From positions 1-64,000 of the forward strand of contig CANMWK010000004.1 of assembly GCA_947501615.1 (NCBI GenBank): a stretch of DNA of 64,000 nucleotides. The letters are read 5' to 3'. The notes under the pieces are model-generated. The model did not search any database, had not been told where the DNA came from, and saw only the letters and a program-made list of their open reading frames with translations. The translations under genes and the position numbers were made by a program. This document shows positions 53,224 to 62,520 of the stretch, in pieces. This DNA comes from an uncultured Tenacibaculum sp. (lineage in GTDB: Bacteria; Bacteroidota; Bacteroidia; Flavobacteriales; Flavobacteriaceae). Each line of letters starts with the position of its first letter. Within the stretch, counting starts at the first letter, position 1.

Positions 53224-54804
53224 TTATGCTGAATATTTAGCAGAAATCTCTTTAGCTGCTTGTGTTAATACATCAGTAGCCTCATCAGTTAATTTACCTG
53301 ATTTTAACGTGTCTAATGTATCTCTATGCTTTGCATTTAAGAACTCGATATAGTTTGCTTCGAATTCTTTTACTTTATTTACAGGAACATCTTTTAATAA
53401 GTTTTTAGAACCTGCATAAATAATAGCGATCTGATCTTCTACTGTAAATGGATCTCCTTGGTTTTGCTTTAAGATCTCAACATTACGTTGACCTTTAGAG
53501 ATTACATTCATTGTAGCTGCATCTAAATCAGAACCAAACTTAGCGAATGCTTCTAATTCACGGTACTGAGCTTGATCTAACTTTAATGTACCTGATACTT
53601 TCTTCATTGACTTAATCTGAGCAGAACCTCCTACACGAGATACAGAAATACCTACGTTAATTGCTGGACGTACCCCTGAATTGAATAAATCAGACTCTAA
53701 GAAAATCTGTCCATCAGTAATCGAAATTACGTTTGTTGGAATATATGCAGAAACGTCACCCGCTTGAGTTTCAATAATTGGTAATGCAGTTAAAGAACCG
53801 CCACCTTTTACTTTACTCTTTAATGACTCTGGTAAATCGTTCATTTGAGCAGCAATAGCATCATCATTAATAACTTTTGCAGCACGCTCTAATAATCTAG
53901 AGTGTAAGTAGAATACATCTCCAGGATACGCCTCACGTCCCGGTGGACGACGTAATAATAAAGATACCTCACGATATGCAACTGCTTGCTTAGATAAATC
54001 ATCATAAATGATTAATGCTGGACGACCAGTATCACGGAAATACTCACCGATAGCAGCTCCTGCGAAAGGTGCATATACCTGCATTGGTGCAGGATCTGAA
54101 GCGTTAGCTGCAACGATAGTTGTATACGCTAAAGCTCCCTTTTCTTCTAACATGTTAGCGATAGCAGCTACTGTAGAACCTTTTTGACCTACGGCAACAT
54201 AGATACAATATACTGGCTCACCTGCATCGTAAAATTCTCTTTGATTTAAGATTGTATCAATGGCAACTGTTGACTTACCAGTTTGACGGTCTCCAATGAT
54301 TAGCTCACGTTGTCCACGTCCAATTGGAATCATTGCATCTACAGACTTAATACCTGTTTGTAATGGCTCCGTTACTGGTTGACGATAGATTACCCCTGGT
54401 GCTTTACGCTCTAAAGGCATTTCGAAAGTTTCTCCTTCTATTGGTCCTTTACCATCGATTGGGTTACCTAAAGTATCTACAACTCTTCCTACAATTCCTT
54501 CTCCAACTTTTAAAGAAGCAATTCTTTCAGTACGTTTTACTGTAGAACCTTCACTTACTCCAGTAGATGCTCCTAATAATACAACACCAACGTTATCTTC
54601 TTCTAAGTTTAATACGATTCCTTCTAAACCGTTACCAAAATCAACTAATTCACCATACTGTACGTTAGATAAACCGTAAACACGTGCGATACCATCACCT
54701 ACTTGTAATACAGTTCCTACTTCGTTTAACGTAGCTTTTGATTCAAAATTTGTTAATTGTTCCTTTAAAATTGCTGATACTTCAGCTGGTTTAATTGCTG
54801 CCAT
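53224..54804 (-). CDS. atpA: F1F0 ATP synthase alpha subunit
   Basis: The 526-residue alpha subunit carries the non-catalytic nucleotide sites. The Walker A-type GDRQTGKS is at 171-178, with [27 protein letters not shown] (Walker B) and [29 protein letters not shown] in order, and SISDGQIFLE near residue 350. Length is normal. It is preceded in the operon by atpH with about 46 bp between. Confidence 0.98.
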   Translation of the reverse strand: MAAIKPAEVSAILKEQLTNFESKATLNEVGTVLQVGDGIARVYGLSNVQYGELVDFGNGLEGIVLNLEEDNVGVVLLGASTGVSEGSTVKRTERIASLKVGEGIVGRVVDTLGNPIDGKGPIEGETFEMPLERKAPGVIYRQPVTEPLQTGIKSVDAMIPIGRGQRELIIGDRQTGKSTVAIDTILNQREFYDAGEPVYCIYVAVGQKGSTVAAIANMLEEKGALAYTTIVAANASDPAPMQVYAPFAGAAIGEYFRDTGRPALIIYDDLSKQAVAYREVSLLLRRPPGREAYPGDVFYLHSRLLERAAKVINDDAIAAQMNDLPESLKSKVKGGGSLTALPIIETQAGDVSAYIPTNVISITDGQIFLESDLFNSGVRPAINVGISVSRVGGSAQIKSMKKVSGTLKLDQAQYRELEAFAKFGSDLDAATMNVISKGQRNVEILKQNQGDPFTVEDQIAIIYAGSKNLLKDVPVNKVKEFEANYIEFLNAKHRDTLDTLKSGKLTDEATDVLTQAAKEISAKYSA

Positions 54805-54813
54805 CTTTATTTT

Positions 54814-54847
54814 TTGCTTTTGGCCTTAAGCTTTTGGCTTTTAGCTA
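54814..54847. repeat. Low-complexity AGCTTTTGGC-type repeat between atpH and atpA
   Basis: Three near-copies of GCTTTTGGC/GCTTTTAGC in tandem (with AAGCTTTTGG) fill the gap. It is a third type of short-unit repeat in the window, besides CAGTTAT and CAAACTTT. It lies inside the operon. Confidence 0.7.
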
Positions 54848-54850
54848 TAA

Positions 54851-55408
54851 TTAAATTTTTGGAATATAATGACTATTGTCAAATTCCCTTCTTAATTCGT
54901 TTAATTGGTTTGAGATACTTGCATCGTACTGCACGTCTCCTACACGTAAAATAAATCCTCCTAATATATCTGGATTTATTACGTTTTCAATTGCTGCACT
55001 GTTACCAGTAATTTCAACAATCTTCTTTTGGATCTTAGCCTCTAATTCTGAAGTTAAAGCAACTGCTGTAGTTACTGTAGCAACTTGCATCTTCTTGTAA
55101 TAATCGAAAATGATAGTGTATTGCTTAGCAACACTTTCTAACATTGACATTCTTTTATTTTCAGCTAGTAAGTTAAATAATCCTTTTCCGATACTATTTA
55201 CTTTATCTCCAAATAAAGCATCTAATACTTTCTTCTTATCAGAAGCTTTAATCACTGGACTTTTAAGCATAGCATCTAAGTCGTCACTTTCAGCAACAGT
55301 AGCAGCGATAAGTTTCATATTATCGTTTACTTCTGCATCATTACCTTGCTCTTTAGCTAGGTTTAATATCGCTTTTGCGTAACGTAATGCTGGTCTTGAC
55401 TGTTTCAT
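54851..55408 (-). CDS. atpH: F1F0 ATP synthase delta subunit
   Basis: The 185-residue delta (OSCP) subunit connects F1 to the stator. RPALRYAKAILNLAKEQG starts the helical N-terminal domain, and the C-terminal half ends with NPDILGGFILRVGDVQYDASISNQLNELRREF, the usual signature. Length is in the family range. It is 9 bp from atpF on the same strand. Confidence 0.95.
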   Translation of the reverse strand: MKQSRPALRYAKAILNLAKEQGNDAEVNDNMKLIAATVAESDDLDAMLKSPVIKASDKKKVLDALFGDKVNSIGKGLFNLLAENKRMSMLESVAKQYTIIFDYYKKMQVATVTTAVALTSELEAKIQKKIVEITGNSAAIENVINPDILGGFILRVGDVQYDASISNQLNELRREFDNSHYIPKI

Positions 55409-55417
55409 TATGCTTGA

Positions 55418-55918
55418 TTAGTTTAAAGTAACGTCTTCTAACATTCCCTCTACAAGCTTTAATTGATCGTCTTGAGAAGCTAATTCTTTCTTTACAACTG
55501 TTTCAGCGATACCGATTGAAAGGTCTGCAACTTTTTTCTTTAATTCTGCAATTGCAGCTTGTTGTTCTTGCTTAATCGTTGCTTTAGCATTTTCAATCAT
55601 CTTAGAAGCTTCTTGACCCGCTTCTTCTTTAGCATCTGCTATAATTTTATCTTTGATCTCACGAGCTTCCTTCATCATTGCATCACGCTCTGCTCTTGCT
55701 TCCTTTAATAATTTCTCGTTATCCGCCTGTAAGTTTTGCATTTCCTTACGAGCATTCTCAGCTTGATCTAAAGCACTCTGAATACCTTCTTCCCTTGCAT
55801 CAAGAGAACTTAAAATTGGCTTCCAAGCAAACTTTGCTAATAAAAATAATAATACGATAAGGATTATCAAATTCATGAAAAATAACCCTGGCGAAAAATC
55901 ATGTAATAACTGATCCAT
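55418..55918 (-). CDS. atpF: F1F0 ATP synthase b subunit
   Basis: The 166-residue stator b subunit has one N-terminal membrane helix (about 10-28, GLFFMNLIILIVLLFLLAKFAW) with KPILSSLDAREEGIQSALDQAE, then a long Ala/Glu/Lys coiled coil. It is separated from atpE by 104 bp holding a hairpin. A single b gene is present, so a b2 homodimer is expected. Confidence 0.95.
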   Translation of the reverse strand: MDQLLHDFSPGLFFMNLIILIVLLFLLAKFAWKPILSSLDAREEGIQSALDQAENARKEMQNLQADNEKLLKEARAERDAMMKEAREIKDKIIADAKEEAGQEASKMIENAKATIKQEQQAAIAELKKKVADLSIGIAETVVKKELASQDDQLKLVEGMLEDVTLN

Positions 55919-55970
55919 TATATCTAATTTATTCTTTTAAAAAAATATTTTTGTTTAATTCTTAAAACAC

Positions 55971-55995
55971 TTCCTGCAACCAACCGTTACAGGAA
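55971..55995 (-). other. Stable hairpin between atpE and atpF
   Basis: On the minus-strand transcript TTCCTGTAAC and GTTGCAGGAA pair as a 10-bp stem (one G-U) around GGTTG. Only a weak T-tract follows (GTGTTTTAAG). It could stabilise the atpE 3' end or partly end transcription, giving more c subunit than b. Confidence 0.55.
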
Positions 55996-56022
55996 AATGT
56001 TTTGTTTTTGTTTCTTTTGGAA

Positions 56023-56238
<216 letters not shown>

Positions 56239-56263
56239 TTAAACAAATTCTTATTCTATATTA

Positions 56264-57394
56264 TTAATGTGCATGATCGTGCTCATGCACTTCTACTGCC
56301 ATTCCGATAAACAAAGCAGACAACATGGTAAAGATAAACGCTTGTAAAAACGCTACTAGTACCTCAATTACCATAATGAATGTTGCTAAAACAAAAGACA
56401 TTCCTGTTGAAGCTATAGGACCAAAGTCCTTCTTCAAAACAATCATTAAAGCGATTAAGCTCATCACCACGAAGTGACCAGCTGTAATGTTTGCGAATAA
56501 ACGAACTAATAACGAGAATGGTTTAATTAAAACAAACCCTACTAATTCGATTACTGCTAATATTGGTCTTAATACTACTGGTACACCTGGCATCCATAGT
56601 GTGTGAGCCCAGAAATCTTTAGAACCATTAGTTAAATATATAACCGCAGTAAACAATGCTAAACACATTGTAACTGCAATTTGACCAGTTACGTTAAATC
56701 CTATTGGAGTTAACCCTAATAAGTTTAATATCCAGATAAAGAAGAATACCGTTAATAGATATGGCATAAATCTTCTATATTTTTTCTCACCAATATTTGG
56801 TCTAGCGATTTCATCTCTTACGTATAACACTAAAGGCTCAAGAACACGACCAACTCCTGTTGGAATAGCACCTTTTTTGTATCCTTTAGCTAAGGAACGA
56901 AACCCTAAAAACATTAGCAAACCAGCTAATAACATTCCGAATACACTTTTAGTGATCGAAAAATCTAAAACCTTGTGTGCATTTGTTGCGTGGTGTGCTT
57001 CATCTAATTTCACATGCTCTGCTCCTTCATCTAGTTCGTAAATCTTACTATGAATTTTAGCTAATTTTACGCCACCTGCATCAACTATTACATGTCCATC
57101 ATCATTATGATGAAATTTAGACGACATGAAAGTTTTTAATCCTTTGCTCGTCCAAACAATTACTGGTAATGGAAAACCAACATGTTTTCTTTCACCTGCG
57201 TCATTGGTATATGAATACAATGAAAAATCGTGTGAATCGGCTAAGTGATGTTTAATATAACCTTTAATAGACTCAGGAGTATTAATCTGCCCTCCTTTGC
57301 TTGGAGTTTCTCCTCCTCCAGCGAATGCGTTAAATGAAGTAAATACTAATGCTAGTATTGCTACAAACTTGATAGATTTTTTTGCTATCATCAT
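56264..57394 (-). CDS. atpB: F1F0 ATP synthase a subunit
   Basis: The 376-residue a subunit has an N-terminal signal-like segment (about 8-25) and a periplasmic domain (to about 155) absent from short a subunits, then the usual helix bundle. The proton-path Arg is in LLVRLFANITAGHFVV, with NLLGLTPIGFNVTGQ earlier. The C-terminus is His-rich (VEVHEHDHAH). The extra N-terminal domain is typical of flavobacteria. Confidence 0.95.
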   Translation of the reverse strand: MMIAKKSIKFVAILALVFTSFNAFAGGGETPSKGGQINTPESIKGYIKHHLADSHDFSLYSYTNDAGERKHVGFPLPVIVWTSKGLKTFMSSKFHHNDDGHVIVDAGGVKLAKIHSKIYELDEGAEHVKLDEAHHATNAHKVLDFSITKSVFGMLLAGLLMFLGFRSLAKGYKKGAIPTGVGRVLEPLVLYVRDEIARPNIGEKKYRRFMPYLLTVFFFIWILNLLGLTPIGFNVTGQIAVTMCLALFTAVIYLTNGSKDFWAHTLWMPGVPVVLRPILAVIELVGFVLIKPFSLLVRLFANITAGHFVVMSLIALMIVLKKDFGPIASTGMSFVLATFIMVIEVLVAFLQAFIFTMLSALFIGMAVEVHEHDHAH

Positions 57395-57509
57395 ACCTTA
57401 CTAAATGTAGAATTATGGTCTCTAAATTTCCGTGCAAAGGTACACATTTAATTAAAACTACAAACTCTTTTTTAGATATAGTTTAATATCGTTTCTAAAA
57501 CGTTATCGT

Positions 57510-57893
57510 TTAATTGAATTGCTTATTATTTAAGAGTTTAGAAATCGCAACAGCTTCGGCAATTAAAAAAAGAAATAATGGAACCACTAAAGATACTCTT
57601 TCTGGTCTTGAAAGTTCTTCTTTTGCAAATACAGATCCGTTAAAAATCAACACAAACAAACCTATTTTTATAAATATAGATGCTAAATAGGCATACCCTG
57701 CTTGGTTCGGTAACATGCTTGCAATGAATTCTACAATTCCATACACAATGAAAGCTGCAATTACATGAAATAAATATACTTGTAAAAGTGAAAACGAAAA
57801 CAGTAGTCCTTTTACTAAATATGCATTTGCAAAATAACTTAATAAGAAAAGAAGTATAAGTGTTGCTGTAAAAATAAGAATACGCTTAGTCAT
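57510..57893 (-). CDS. DUF6168-like four-helix membrane protein
   Basis: A 127-residue membrane protein with four helices, resembling the DUF6168 proteins found between atpZ and atpB in flavobacteria, a place where other bacteria have AtpI. A role in assembly of the c ring or Mg2+ uptake is only an inference from position. It overlaps atpZ by 8 bp, which supports co-translation. Confidence 0.7.
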   Translation of the reverse strand: MTKRILIFTATLILLFLLSYFANAYLVKGLLFSFSLLQVYLFHVIAAFIVYGIVEFIASMLPNQAGYAYLASIFIKIGLFVLIFNGSVFAKEELSRPERVSLVVPLFLFLIAEAVAISKLLNNKQFN

Positions 57894-58116
57894 TGTCTTT
57901 AGATAAATTAGTCACTTGTTTTATTACCGAATACATGGCAAGAAAAACGGCTGCTAAAGTACAAATTTTAGTGTATAGGTTATCTGAATTAGGGTATTTG
58001 TTATCTAACCATTCACCTAATAAACTTCCTAGGTAAATAGTAACTCCCATTTGAATGGCTATTCCGCTAAAACGAGCGTATTGCTTAAGCTGACTTTTGC
58101 TTGTCTTTTTGGGCAT
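57886..58116 (-). CDS. atpZ: AtpZ/AtpI family protein
   Basis: A 76-residue protein with two membrane helices (about 16-36 and 48-68): YARFSGIAIQMGVTIYLGSLLGEWLD matches the AtpZ/AtpI family (putative F1F0 ATPase subunit), which helps assembly or Ca2+/Mg2+ handling. It overlaps the bactofilin gene upstream by 32 bp and the DUF6168-like gene downstream by 8 bp. Confidence 0.85.
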   Translation of the reverse strand: MPKKTSKSQLKQYARFSGIAIQMGVTIYLGSLLGEWLDNKYPNSDNLYTKICTLAAVFLAMYSVIKQVTNLSKDND

Positions 58117-58507
58117 TTGATTCTTTTCCTGCTAATTCCTTAACTGCTCCTTTCATATTACATGTAGCATTAAAAGCTGCCCCTGGTTCTGTAGAAATTT
58201 GCCCTACATTTACATTCCCTGTAATGTTAGCTGTAGATTTTGCTGTTAATGTATTTGCTACATTAAAATCTCCTGAAAATCTTCCTTCAACATCTGCATT
58301 ATTACATTCAACTGTTCCATTAATAAAACCTTCTTGACCTATAATAACTCTACCGTTAGTTTTTAATGTACCCTCTAAAGTACCATCTATCCTAAAATCA
58401 CCTTCTGATATAAAGTCTCCTGTTATTTTAGTTCCTCTACCAATTACATTACGGCTACTAGATTTTCTTTCTACGGTGTTATCTTTTTTGTTTTTATTAC
58501 TGAACAT
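58085..58507 (-). CDS. Bactofilin (polymer-forming cytoskeletal protein)
   Basis: A 140-residue bactofilin: flexible polar N-terminus, central beta-helix with six-residue-like turns (GTKITGDFISEGDFRIDGTLEG, GRVIIGQEGFINGTVECNNADVEGRFSG, STANITGNVNVGQIS), and a Lys/Ala-rich tail. Bactofilins form filaments without nucleotides and organise cell shape or envelope sites. The gene is 7 bp after sprE and overlaps atpZ by 32 bp, a coupling typical of flavobacteria. Confidence 0.92.
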   Translation of the reverse strand: MFSNKNKKDNTVERKSSSRNVIGRGTKITGDFISEGDFRIDGTLEGTLKTNGRVIIGQEGFINGTVECNNADVEGRFSGDFNVANTLTAKSTANITGNVNVGQISTEPGAAFNATCNMKGAVKELAGKESNAQKDKQKSA

Positions 58508-58514
58508 AAGGGAA

Positions 58515-60734
58515 TTATTTTAAAAGTTCTATTATTTGGTTAGCTTTCTGACCTTCAATCTGATTTGCATATTTAAAAGCTACAAATTCAAGGGCTTTTT
58601 TGTATTCTTCTTTACTTTGGTATCTACCGATACATAATGCTCGAAGTAAAGCAAATTTAGCAATTAATTCTGAATTTTCAATCTCAGGACCTAATTTATC
58701 TATTTGATCTACAGCTTCTTTGTTCATATTGAACTTATACATACTGTATATATTCTTATATTTTTTGTTGATTTCACTTATCTCATTATCTTCGGTAAGC
58801 TTTGCATTTGGCTCTCTAATAATCTGCGCAAACTTCGAATCTGGGTAGTTCGTTAGAATAAAATTTTTCTCAGTATCAGATTTCTCTTTTTCCCCTGTTC
58901 TATCATAAAGTTGATATAAATGATAGTGAATCGGTAATGTTAACTCTGGTTTGTTATTAACTGACAACAAACGTTCAAACTTCTCTACAGCTAAATTAGA
59001 ATTTTTAAATTGTTCTTTATAAATCAACCCTAATTGATACAATGCATCATTTCTATCTTTTAATAATGTTTCAATTTCTGCTTTATCCGTAGGAATTGTT
59101 TTTGTATATGTTGCTACTTCATATTTGCTATCTATCTTTTGAGTATCATCCTCTTCTTCTCCTCCCTCAGAAATAATTGTTTTATCTGACCATCTCCAAT
59201 TGTCTTCTAAAGGACGATTTCCCCAAACTTTAGTAAATGCAACCTTACCAAATCCTTTTGATTGTGAATTATAAAAATACCATTTCCCTTGATTTCCGAC
59301 ATTAAAAGAACTCCCACCACCTAATTGGCCTCCAAAATTTTGAGAATTCGCTAACTGCTGTCTTCTCTTCTCTTCGTCCTCTTTTAATTTTGCTATATAG
59401 TCTTCAAAAAAAGCAGTTTGCTCTTCAGAACTCATTGCTGTCAATTTCAATATGCTATCGTTATTCTGAACCAACTCTTCAAACGATCGTAGTTTATTTA
59501 AGCCTTTTTGCTTTCTTTTAATTCTACGTATTCTTTTTTCGTTCTCAAACTCTTCAGAGGTAACTTGTAGCACACTATCGTAAAATGAACCTGCTAATAA
59601 ATATTCTTGTTTATTAAAGTAAATATTCCCTAAACGTTCGTAAGCATAAGTTTTCTGATAATTTGTATTCTTTTTTGCTTCTAAAGATTTTAAATAATAT
59701 CCTGTTGCTTTATTTACACTATCCCTTTTCTCTTCTAAAACTCCTAAATGATAATATAATTCATTATGATATTTTCTATTATCTGAATTTCGGATTAGTT
59801 TTTTAAACTTTCCTATTAAACCTAAGTTTGTTGAATCTTTATCTAAATTCTTAACCAACTCAATATAGGCATGGATTTTATATTTTCTTGGTGTTTTACG
59901 GCTCCCTGCTAACAATTGAAAAACTGTTTTTGCGGAATCTTTATGATTTAATTCACTGTAAATCTGACCTAAAACAAATCTATTTCTGTACGATTGTTCG
60001 TTATTCGCTAAATTTATAGATTGTTTTAAATTATCAATAACTTTTTGGATAGTATCTGTTTTCTCATACGCCATAGCTAAAGCAGTATGTGCAGATTGAA
60101 GTTGTACTCCTGTTAAATCTTCTTCATTCTTATCTAAATCTACTAAAAGTTTTAAGGTTTCTATAGCTAGCTTTTCATTTTCTAATCGAACATTGGCTTT
60201 AGCTCTCCAAACTTTAGTATCATATATTAAATCTGCTTTAGGGTAATTTGCAATAATGTAATTGAATGCCTCTATAGCAGGAATAAAACGTTGTGTATAA
60301 TATCTTGCCTTACCCAGTAACAGATATGAATCGTCTATCTGACGGTTTTTTTCATATCCATTGATATTCATAGAGTGACGCTGAATTGCTTTTGTCGCTT
60401 TTTCTTCTGCTCTATCAAATGGAGTTGCAGCTTTATTTTGTTTGTCTTCTTTTTTGTCAAAACCTCCGCCAGGGCTTCCTAACCGTAATTCACCTATATT
60501 TCTTTCATTAAAATTAATAGGTTCTAGAGGTAATCGCTTCCAGAAGTTATCGGAATAATTTGCTTCTATATTTTTTACCCCTTTTTCAAAAGCCTGTTCT
60601 CCGTTAAATAATACGTTATATTTTGTATTTAACACATGGAAGTTTCTGTTAATTACTGTGTCTTTCTTGGTACTACAAGAAAAGACAACAACTATACTAC
60701 TAGTAAAAACAAGTGCTTTATATAAATTTTTCAT
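58515..60734 (-). CDS. sprE: Type IX secretion system periplasmic lipoprotein SprE/PorW
   Basis: A 739-residue lipoprotein (lipobox Cys20 in VVVFSCSTKKD) with the family opening NRNFHVLNTKYNVLFNGEQAFEKGV and TPR-type helices through most of the length (YLLLGKARYYTQRFIPAIEAFNYIIANYPKAD). SprE/PorW is needed for T9SS secretion and gliding in Bacteroidetes. Length is within family variation. Co-directional with bactofilin and the atp genes, which suggests shared transcription with envelope and energy functions. Confidence 0.88.
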   Translation of the reverse strand: MKNLYKALVFTSSIVVVFSCSTKKDTVINRNFHVLNTKYNVLFNGEQAFEKGVKNIEANYSDNFWKRLPLEPINFNERNIGELRLGSPGGGFDKKEDKQNKAATPFDRAEEKATKAIQRHSMNINGYEKNRQIDDSYLLLGKARYYTQRFIPAIEAFNYIIANYPKADLIYDTKVWRAKANVRLENEKLAIETLKLLVDLDKNEEDLTGVQLQSAHTALAMAYEKTDTIQKVIDNLKQSINLANNEQSYRNRFVLGQIYSELNHKDSAKTVFQLLAGSRKTPRKYKIHAYIELVKNLDKDSTNLGLIGKFKKLIRNSDNRKYHNELYYHLGVLEEKRDSVNKATGYYLKSLEAKKNTNYQKTYAYERLGNIYFNKQEYLLAGSFYDSVLQVTSEEFENEKRIRRIKRKQKGLNKLRSFEELVQNNDSILKLTAMSSEEQTAFFEDYIAKLKEDEEKRRQQLANSQNFGGQLGGGSSFNVGNQGKWYFYNSQSKGFGKVAFTKVWGNRPLEDNWRWSDKTIISEGGEEEDDTQKIDSKYEVATYTKTIPTDKAEIETLLKDRNDALYQLGLIYKEQFKNSNLAVEKFERLLSVNNKPELTLPIHYHLYQLYDRTGEKEKSDTEKNFILTNYPDSKFAQIIREPNAKLTEDNEISEINKKYKNIYSMYKFNMNKEAVDQIDKLGPEIENSELIAKFALLRALCIGRYQSKEEYKKALEFVAFKYANQIEGQKANQIIELLK

Positions 60735-60979
60735 AAAAAAGAGCTCTACTCTTGTACAACAACTAAATTAAACATCTTATTGTACAGATGAGCGTAAAAA
60801 TAGAAATAAAAACCTAATTTTCTAAAGAACACGAAAAATAGCTCTCTAATTCTTACAAACTTCCTGTTCTAGTACCAAGTATTTTACTATACATAGTTCT
60901 TACAACAACACTATTAGTTCACATACTTCAGTACTATATCTAAATATAAAATAGTAACAAAGTTTTCATTTTACTGGGC

Positions 60980-61453
60980 CTATTTAATCAATTCAAAAGT
61001 TCCTTTTTTAGCGCCTTTTTCAACTGAAATTTTTAAAATTTTCTTGCCTTTAAAGCTTAGTACTCCTGTTTCAAAACCCTTTTTTACTACTACGTACAAA
61101 TCCCTATTTTTTCTTTTTCTTACTTTATGGTAAAACCCTTTAACATAATCTGCATCAACATCGGGAAAAGGTCTCACCTCATACTTTTTTTCGTCAGTCT
61201 CAAATGTCATTTCAAACAAAGGGAGTTTTTCTCTTTTCCCACTTTTACCATAAAAGTTGACATCAATAACAATGTATTTGTGTCCTTCTGGTGCTATAAC
61301 CCAGCCTTTACCTCCTCTGGTAACTCTTTTGTACTTAATTTTCTCTACTTCAAAAGTGATATTGTCTGTTAATTCAATTTCTTGAGCATAATTTACTCCA
61401 GCAAATACAACTAACATTAAACAAAACATAGCCTTTTTAAAGTCTGTTTTCAT
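60980..61453 (-). CDS. Small secreted protein, DUF4352-like
   Basis: A 157-residue protein with a signal peptide (1-23, ending in NYAQ) and one beta-sandwich domain: EGHKYIVIDVNFYGKSGKREKLPLFEMTFETDEKKYEV is typical of DUF4352/TRF2-like extracellular domains. No enzymatic residues. It is 21 bp upstream of the DUF4837 gene in the direction of transcription, so the two are likely co-transcribed. The role is unknown. Confidence 0.65.
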   Translation of the reverse strand: MKTDFKKAMFCLMLVVFAGVNYAQEIELTDNITFEVEKIKYKRVTRGGKGWVIAPEGHKYIVIDVNFYGKSGKREKLPLFEMTFETDEKKYEVRPFPDVDADYVKGFYHKVRKRKNRDLYVVVKKGFETGVLSFKGKKILKISVEKGAKKGTFELIK

Positions 61454-61474
61454 ATCTTTTTTAAAAAATTATTT

Positions 61475-62467
61475 CTATTTTATTTTAAGTGATTTTCCTA
61501 TTGCTTCTAATTCAAAAAGAAAATCTCTCTTGTTAACTGAAGGAGCATATGTAAACCCTTCAAAAACCACAAGTCTGTTATTCTTCTTATCAAGAATTGT
61601 ATAATTCAAAAAAGGCCCTGCCATAAAATCATTCTTCACTTCCCATTTTCCTCTTGTTTCATATGCTTTTTTACCATCTATAGTAGTCTCATAAATAAAA
61701 GGTGTGTATGCTTGTTCAGTAATCATATACATCCCTTCTCTTGAGCCAGGTATGAATTTTTCTCCTATGCTGTCTCGTACAATTGTAATATTATCGGCTA
61801 TTTTTGATTCATCTTTAAGTGGAAGCGAATAAATTAAAATATTATTAGAACCATCTCCTCTTGCTATTCCGCTCATTAGGTGATGACGCATCCATAAAAA
61901 GTTACTTAACGTATCTTGAACTAATCTGTAACGTTCAGGAATATCAATCTCAAGCCCTAATGCTTTAATGGTACTTAATTTAGATGCATCAATACGTTCT
62001 CTTTTAAAAACTCCTTGCGTAAACTTGATGTCCTCATCCTTAAACAACTGTATAATTTCTTTACCTCTATTATTAATTAGATTTACAAGATCGTATTCGT
62101 CCTTATAGGTTACATTAATTACCATTTGAGGTGATGAGAATTTATTTTTCTCTATTGAAAGACTTGAAGAGTCTGATTTCTTAAAAAACAAAATAGCTTT
62201 ATTGTTACGAACAAACTTGCTAAATCCAGATGGATCAATCTGAGAGACTGATAATAAGGTTTCTGGTTGTGGTAAACCAACTTGATGCTCTCCAAAAACA
62301 GATCTAATTGCATCTCCTGGTTTTCCTAACCATTTAGAACTTTTCATAACCACCAAAATTGCATTGGTATTTCCACTAGAAGGTGGTAGTATTATTTCTG
62401 CATTCCCGCTGTGTTTACAGCTCAATAATAGCATTAAGGCGCTAAGTAGTATTAGTATTTTTTTCAT
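61475..62467 (-). CDS. DUF4837 family lipoprotein
   Basis: A 330-residue lipoprotein (lipobox LLSC, Cys17) with features of DUF4837: LPPSSGNTNAILVVMKSSKWLGKPGDAIR, LPQPETLLSVSQIDPSGFSKF, and near the C-terminus FMAGPFLNYTILDKKNNRLVVFEGFTYAPSVNKRDFL. The family occurs widely in Bacteroidetes, often beside a lytic transglycosylase, as here. Function unknown, presumed periplasmic or outer membrane facing. Confidence 0.88.
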   Translation of the reverse strand: MKKILILLSALMLLLSCKHSGNAEIILPPSSGNTNAILVVMKSSKWLGKPGDAIRSVFGEHQVGLPQPETLLSVSQIDPSGFSKFVRNNKAILFFKKSDSSSLSIEKNKFSSPQMVINVTYKDEYDLVNLINNRGKEIIQLFKDEDIKFTQGVFKRERIDASKLSTIKALGLEIDIPERYRLVQDTLSNFLWMRHHLMSGIARGDGSNNILIYSLPLKDESKIADNITIVRDSIGEKFIPGSREGMYMITEQAYTPFIYETTIDGKKAYETRGKWEVKNDFMAGPFLNYTILDKKNNRLVVFEGFTYAPSVNKRDFLFELEAIGKSLKIK

Positions 62468-62520
62468 ATTAGTTAGTATTTTAGCTCATGATTTCTTTTA
62501 AATATCAAAAAGCGTACCTT

